Part shown: positions 61,153 to 64,000 of the stretch, piece by piece
How positions within the stretch are numbered: the stretch's first letter is position 1
Layout: every line of letters begins with the position of its first letter
DNA from: Alcanivorax jadensis T9
GTDB lineage: Bacteria > Pseudomonadota > Gammaproteobacteria > Pseudomonadales > Alcanivoracaceae
Direction: 5' to 3'
Length of the DNA: 64,000 bases
Assembly: GCF_000756655.1 (NCBI RefSeq)
Contig: NZ_ARXU01000002.1
Location: 124,001 to 188,000 of the forward strand
Notes under the pieces: model-generated
The model's database searches: none
The model's input: only the letters and a program-made list of their open reading frames with translations
What the model was told of the DNA's origin: nothing
Program-made: the position numbers and the translations under genes

Positions 61153-62526
61153 TTATTGATGGCTCGCATCGTGCGAGCGTTGTGAATTGTAGGAAGGGCC
61201 GTCATCCCCTGCAACCGTAGGAGCCGGCACCACCAGTTCTTCCTCTGTCAGCCCCTGCTCACGCAAGAGCCGCTCAAAATGTACCCGGTTCACATTGATG
61301 CGCAGGAGCATGCTGCCATCCAGCGCTGCCTGCTCTTCCAGCACCTCACCGGCCTCGTGCAGGCGGGCGCGCAGGCGGCCGGCGGACGCGGGCAAACGCA
61401 CCCAGCAATCCACCCAACCTGCGGCCAGTCGTTCGGCAATGGCCTGGAACAGCAGATCAAAGCCATCACCGGTCTGCGCGGAAATCCACACCCGCCAGGG
61501 ATGGCCATGCTCATCCCGGTCAATTTTCGGCGACTGGCCCAGGTTGTCGACCTTGTTGTAAACGTGCAGAACCGGCAGCTTGTCGCCACCGATTTCTTCC
61601 AGCACCTCATTCACTGCCGCCACATTACTGTCACGCTCTTCTGCGCTGCAGTCTGTCACGTGCAGCAGCAAGGTGGCGTTAACGGTCTCTTCCAGGGTGG
61701 CGCGAAACGCCTGCACCAGCCGGTGGGGCAAATGGCGAATAAAGCCCACCGTATCCGCCAGAATCGCCGGCCCCACGCCCGGCACCTTTACCTTGCGCAG
61801 GGTCGGATCCAGAGTGGCAAACAGCTGATCCGCCACATAGACATCACCGGTGGTGATGGCATTGAAGAGAGTCGATTTCCCCGCGTTGGTGTAGCCCACC
61901 AGGGAAATTAGCGGCGTTTCGGAACGCTGGCGAGCCCGACGCCCCTGAGCGCGCTGCTTGCGCACCTTCCCCAGACGCGACTCAATGCCACGAATACGAT
62001 CACGCAGCAGGCGACGATCGGTTTCCAGCTGGGTTTCCCCGGGACCGCGCAGACCGATACCGCCCTTCTGCCGTTCCAGGTGAGTCCAGCCTCTGACCAG
62101 CCGGGAAGACAGATGCCGTAACTGAGCCAGCTCTACTTGCAGGCGACCTTCATGGGTGCGGGCACGCTGGGCGAAGATATCCAGAATCAGGCCGGTACGA
62201 TCCAGTACCCGGCATTTCACCACTCGCTCCAGGTTGCGTTCCTGGCCCGGGCTCAGAGCATGATTGAACAGCACCACATCCGCGTTGATTTCCGCCACCA
62301 GCGCTGCCAGCTCTTCTGTCTTGCCGGAGCCGATAAACAGGGCAGGATCGGGCCGATCACGCTTGCCGGTCAACTCCGCCGCCGGCTCCACGCCACTGGA
62401 GGTGACCAGATGATAAAACTCATCCAGATCTTCGCGTCCCATGGCATCGGGCAAATCCAGGTGCACCAGAATAGCGCGCTCACCGGCGCCGGTTCTGGTC
62501 TGCTCTGTACGATCAAATAGGTCCAT
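61153..62526 (-). CDS. hflX: GTPase HflX
   Basis: A ribosome-splitting GTPase active under stress. The 457-residue protein has an N-terminal HflX-specific domain (PALFIGSGKTEELAALVAEI, VVLFNHALSPGQERNLER, GPGETQLETDRRLLRDRI) and a G domain: G1 GYTNAGKSTLFN, G3 DTVGFIRHLP, G4 NKVD. The start at 62526 (MDLFDRTEQTRT) matches the family; an upstream in-frame start at 62637 would cross the hfq terminator. It lies between hfq and hflK as usual. Confidence 0.97.
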   Translation of the reverse strand: MDLFDRTEQTRTGAGERAILVHLDLPDAMGREDLDEFYHLVTSSGVEPAAELTGKRDRPDPALFIGSGKTEELAALVAEINADVVLFNHALSPGQERNLERVVKCRVLDRTGLILDIFAQRARTHEGRLQVELAQLRHLSSRLVRGWTHLERQKGGIGLRGPGETQLETDRRLLRDRIRGIESRLGKVRKQRAQGRRARQRSETPLISLVGYTNAGKSTLFNAITTGDVYVADQLFATLDPTLRKVKVPGVGPAILADTVGFIRHLPHRLVQAFRATLEETVNATLLLHVTDCSAEERDSNVAAVNEVLEEIGGDKLPVLHVYNKVDNLGQSPKIDRDEHGHPWRVWISAQTGDGFDLLFQAIAERLAAGWVDCWVRLPASAGRLRARLHEAGEVLEEQAALDGSMLLRINVNRVHFERLLREQGLTEEELVVPAPTVAGDDGPSYNSQRSHDASHQ

Positions 62527-62635
62527 AGAGGCCTGATATGGGGGATGAGACCGCCAGTTTAAACCAGTCAGAGGAAGAAGACAGGGAAACCGGCATGAAA
62601 AGTACCGATCGGAGGCGTTAACGCGGCCACAACGC

Positions 62636-62661
62636 AAAGAGCCACCCGAAGGTGGCTCTTT
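62636..62661 (-). terminator. UUCG-loop hairpin after hfq
   Basis: On the minus strand AAAGAGCCACC pairs with GGTGGCTCTTT (11 bp) around TTCG, with only a short T-run. It lies 18 nt after the hfq stop and 110 nt before hflX, so it probably terminates part of the hfq transcripts and lets the rest continue. Confidence 0.8.
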
Positions 62662-62679
62662 GCAGGATCTGCGGCAGCG

Positions 62680-62970
62680 TTACTGGTTGCCGAAGCCCTC
62701 ATCGGCAGCAGGAACGGCGGTGCCGCCTGTACCGGTGGTAGTCATGGCCGGGTTACCGCCGCCACGGGGGTTGCGGGCAGGCACGACGGTGGAAATCGCG
62801 TGTTTGTAAACCATCTGACTGACTGCATTTTTCAGCAGCACGACATATTGGTCAAAAGACTCAATCTGCCCCTGGAGCTTTATTCCGTTTACCAGAAAGA
62901 TAGATACCGGAATACGCTCTTTACGAAGCGCGTTGAGAAAAGGGTCTTGTAGCGAGTGCCCCTTTGACAT
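62680..62970 (-). CDS. hfq: RNA chaperone Hfq
   Basis: A 96-residue protein with the full Sm core: [20 protein letters not shown], the distal and proximal site residues [18 protein letters not shown], and the Sm2 motif [11 protein letters not shown]. The C-terminal tail is glycine/threonine-rich ([18 protein letters not shown]) and shorter than in E. coli. AAGGAG precedes the ATG. The 252-bp gap to miaA (62971-63222) contains an inverted repeat GCCCGAT/ATCGGGC at 63070-63088 and probably hfq's own promoters. Confidence 0.98.
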   Translation of the reverse strand: MSKGHSLQDPFLNALRKERIPVSIFLVNGIKLQGQIESFDQYVVLLKNAVSQMVYKHAISTVVPARNPRGGGNPAMTTTGTGGTAVPAADEGFGNQ

Positions 62971-63222
62971 GGCAAGTCTCCTTGAAATAACAGTAAAAAG
63001 TAGTGCCCAACACTTCGGGCAATCAGCGCTGTAACACAGTGAAACCGTCCCATACGGTCACTGCCTTCGCCCGATGCGCTATCGGGCAAATTTTTGTCAA
63101 CAACCCGGCAAATTGGTTCCAGGTGCCGACACAACACATTTGCGCCGTGCTTCTCAAATCGCCGCAGAATGGCTCAAAATCGATGATCGGCGAATTATAA
63201 ACCAAAAAGTCCAGTAACAGGG

Positions 63223-64000
63223 CTAACTAAACACAGATTTACAGATCTTCGCAAGCTGCTCGACTAGCGCCCGCCGCTGTGACGCATCGTTACTGTCGAA
63301 GCCGTGCAGATACGGCCATTTACGCAGCCAAGTGAACTGTCGTTTGGCCAGTTGCCGGGTAGCGATAATCCCCCGTTCCACCATGCTTTCATAATCATAC
63401 TGGCCGTCCAGATAGTCCCATACCTGCCGATACCCCACCGCCTTCATGGCCGGCAGATCCCGATGGATTCCGGGCAGCTGTCGCAGTGTCTGCACCTCGT
63501 CCACCAACCCCTGCTCCAGCATCTGCCGGAAACGGTGCTCGATCATGTGGTGCAGCCAGGCCCGATCCGGTGGCAGCAGGGCCGCACTGTAAACCGGCCA
63601 GGGCAAGGCACTGAACTCACTCAGACCATCCCGGTTCTGTGTGACAGTTGTATGATGATCCGCGTGAAAAGCGGACAGGGGCCGACCGGTTAGCCGATAG
63701 ACTTCCAGTGCCCGCTGCAGGCGCTGGCGGTCCGTGGGTTTGAGCCGCTCGGCGCTGACCGGGTCCACCTGGGCCAGTGCCGCATGCACCGCCGGCCAGC
63801 CTTCGCGTTCGGCCAGGGCGGCAATATCGGCACGCACCGCCGGGTCCGCTTCCGGCAGAGGCGCCAGTCCCTCTACCAGCGCCTTGAAATAGAGGATGGT
63901 GCCACCGACCAGCAGGGGCAGCTTGCCGTTGGCATGGATCTGTTCGATTTCCTGCAGGACATCGGCGCGGAAATCCGCCGCCGAATACGGCGCATCCAGC
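63223..64000 (-). CDS. miaA: tRNA dimethylallyltransferase (5' part cut by window edge)
   Basis: It adds the dimethylallyl group to A37 of tRNAs reading U-starting codons. The visible ~258 C-terminal residues include [21 protein letters not shown], the region [58 protein letters not shown], and [17 protein letters not shown], all MiaA hallmarks. The frame is open at position 64000, so the N-terminal P-loop part lies outside. miaA-hfq-hflX-hflK-hflC is a conserved order. Confidence 0.97.
   Translation of the reverse strand, partial: LDAPYSAADFRADVLQEIEQIHANGKLPLLVGGTILYFKALVEGLAPLPEADPAVRADIAALAEREGWPAVHAALAQVDPVSAERLKPTDRQRLQRALEVYRLTGRPLSAFHADHHTTVTQNRDGLSEFSALPWPVYSAALLPPDRAWLHHMIEHRFRQMLEQGLVDEVQTLRQLPGIHRDLPAMKAVGYRQVWDYLDGQYDYESMVERGIIATRQLAKRQFTWLRKWPYLHGFDSNDASQRRALVEQLAKICKSVFS

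Noticed and set aside
63070-63088. Terminator after miaA formed by GCCCGAT/ATCGGGC
   Set aside because: On the minus strand it has no T-run after the stem, and it lies upstream of the hfq start; a short chance palindrome or a regulatory site is as likely.

Overview
The window reads as chromosomal DNA of a GC-rich gammaproteobacterium. An Alcanivorax-like or other marine Oceanospirillales/Pseudomonadales organism fits best. This is inferred from protein motifs and gene order (rpsF-priB-rpsR-rplI-dnaB-alr-radA; tatABC; miaA-hfq-hflX-hflK-hflC ... DUF2065-hisZ-purA); no database search was possible. Both ends cut a gene: ribH on the left, miaA on the right. Most genes lie on the minus strand.

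Layout. 1-8339: riboflavin genes ribD, ribE, ribB (RibBX type) and ribH. They are separated from nrdR and glyA by a LysR / small membrane protein / SbtA-type bicarbonate transporter unit and by a small cassette carrying a four-helix-bundle gene between period-7 inverted repeats. 8581-12424: ettA, a PilZ protein, an ECF sigma factor with a zinc-finger partner, an unknown membrane protein and a glutaredoxin. 12490-21956: a minus-strand pstSCAB plus LCAT-like lipoprotein operon faces a plus-strand set of arsM, a 45-residue exported peptide, a TVP38-FAD disulfide reductase fusion, DUF547 and a second copy of the unknown membrane protein. 22124-32981: housekeeping genes radA, alr, dnaB, rplI, rpsR, priB, rpsF, rlmB and rnr, interrupted by two related secreted proteins. 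33082-40200: tRNA-Leu(CAG), tatABC, phoX, purA, hisZ and DUF2065.

40341-58568 is the main accessory region: an 18-kb one-direction block of six exported proteins lying between DUF2065 and hflC, genes that are usually close neighbours. It encodes a small DUF11-like protein, two ~1000-residue DUF11 proteins, a 2091-residue protein ending in a probable outer-membrane beta-barrel, an OmpA-type lipoprotein, and a 1605-residue lectin/GEVED protein. The four non-barrel, non-OmpA proteins all end at the same kind of beta-strand, which suggests a shared surface-display system. Strong hairpin terminators bound the block, and its promoter carries two perfect palindromes.

A second theme is repetitive DNA between genes. 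At least six sites carry inverted repeats whose arms are built from 7-bp units, with different unit sequences at different sites. Two of them share a GC-rich central hairpin and act as terminators between converging genes. Four GTAGGAGC-type REP hairpins are also present.
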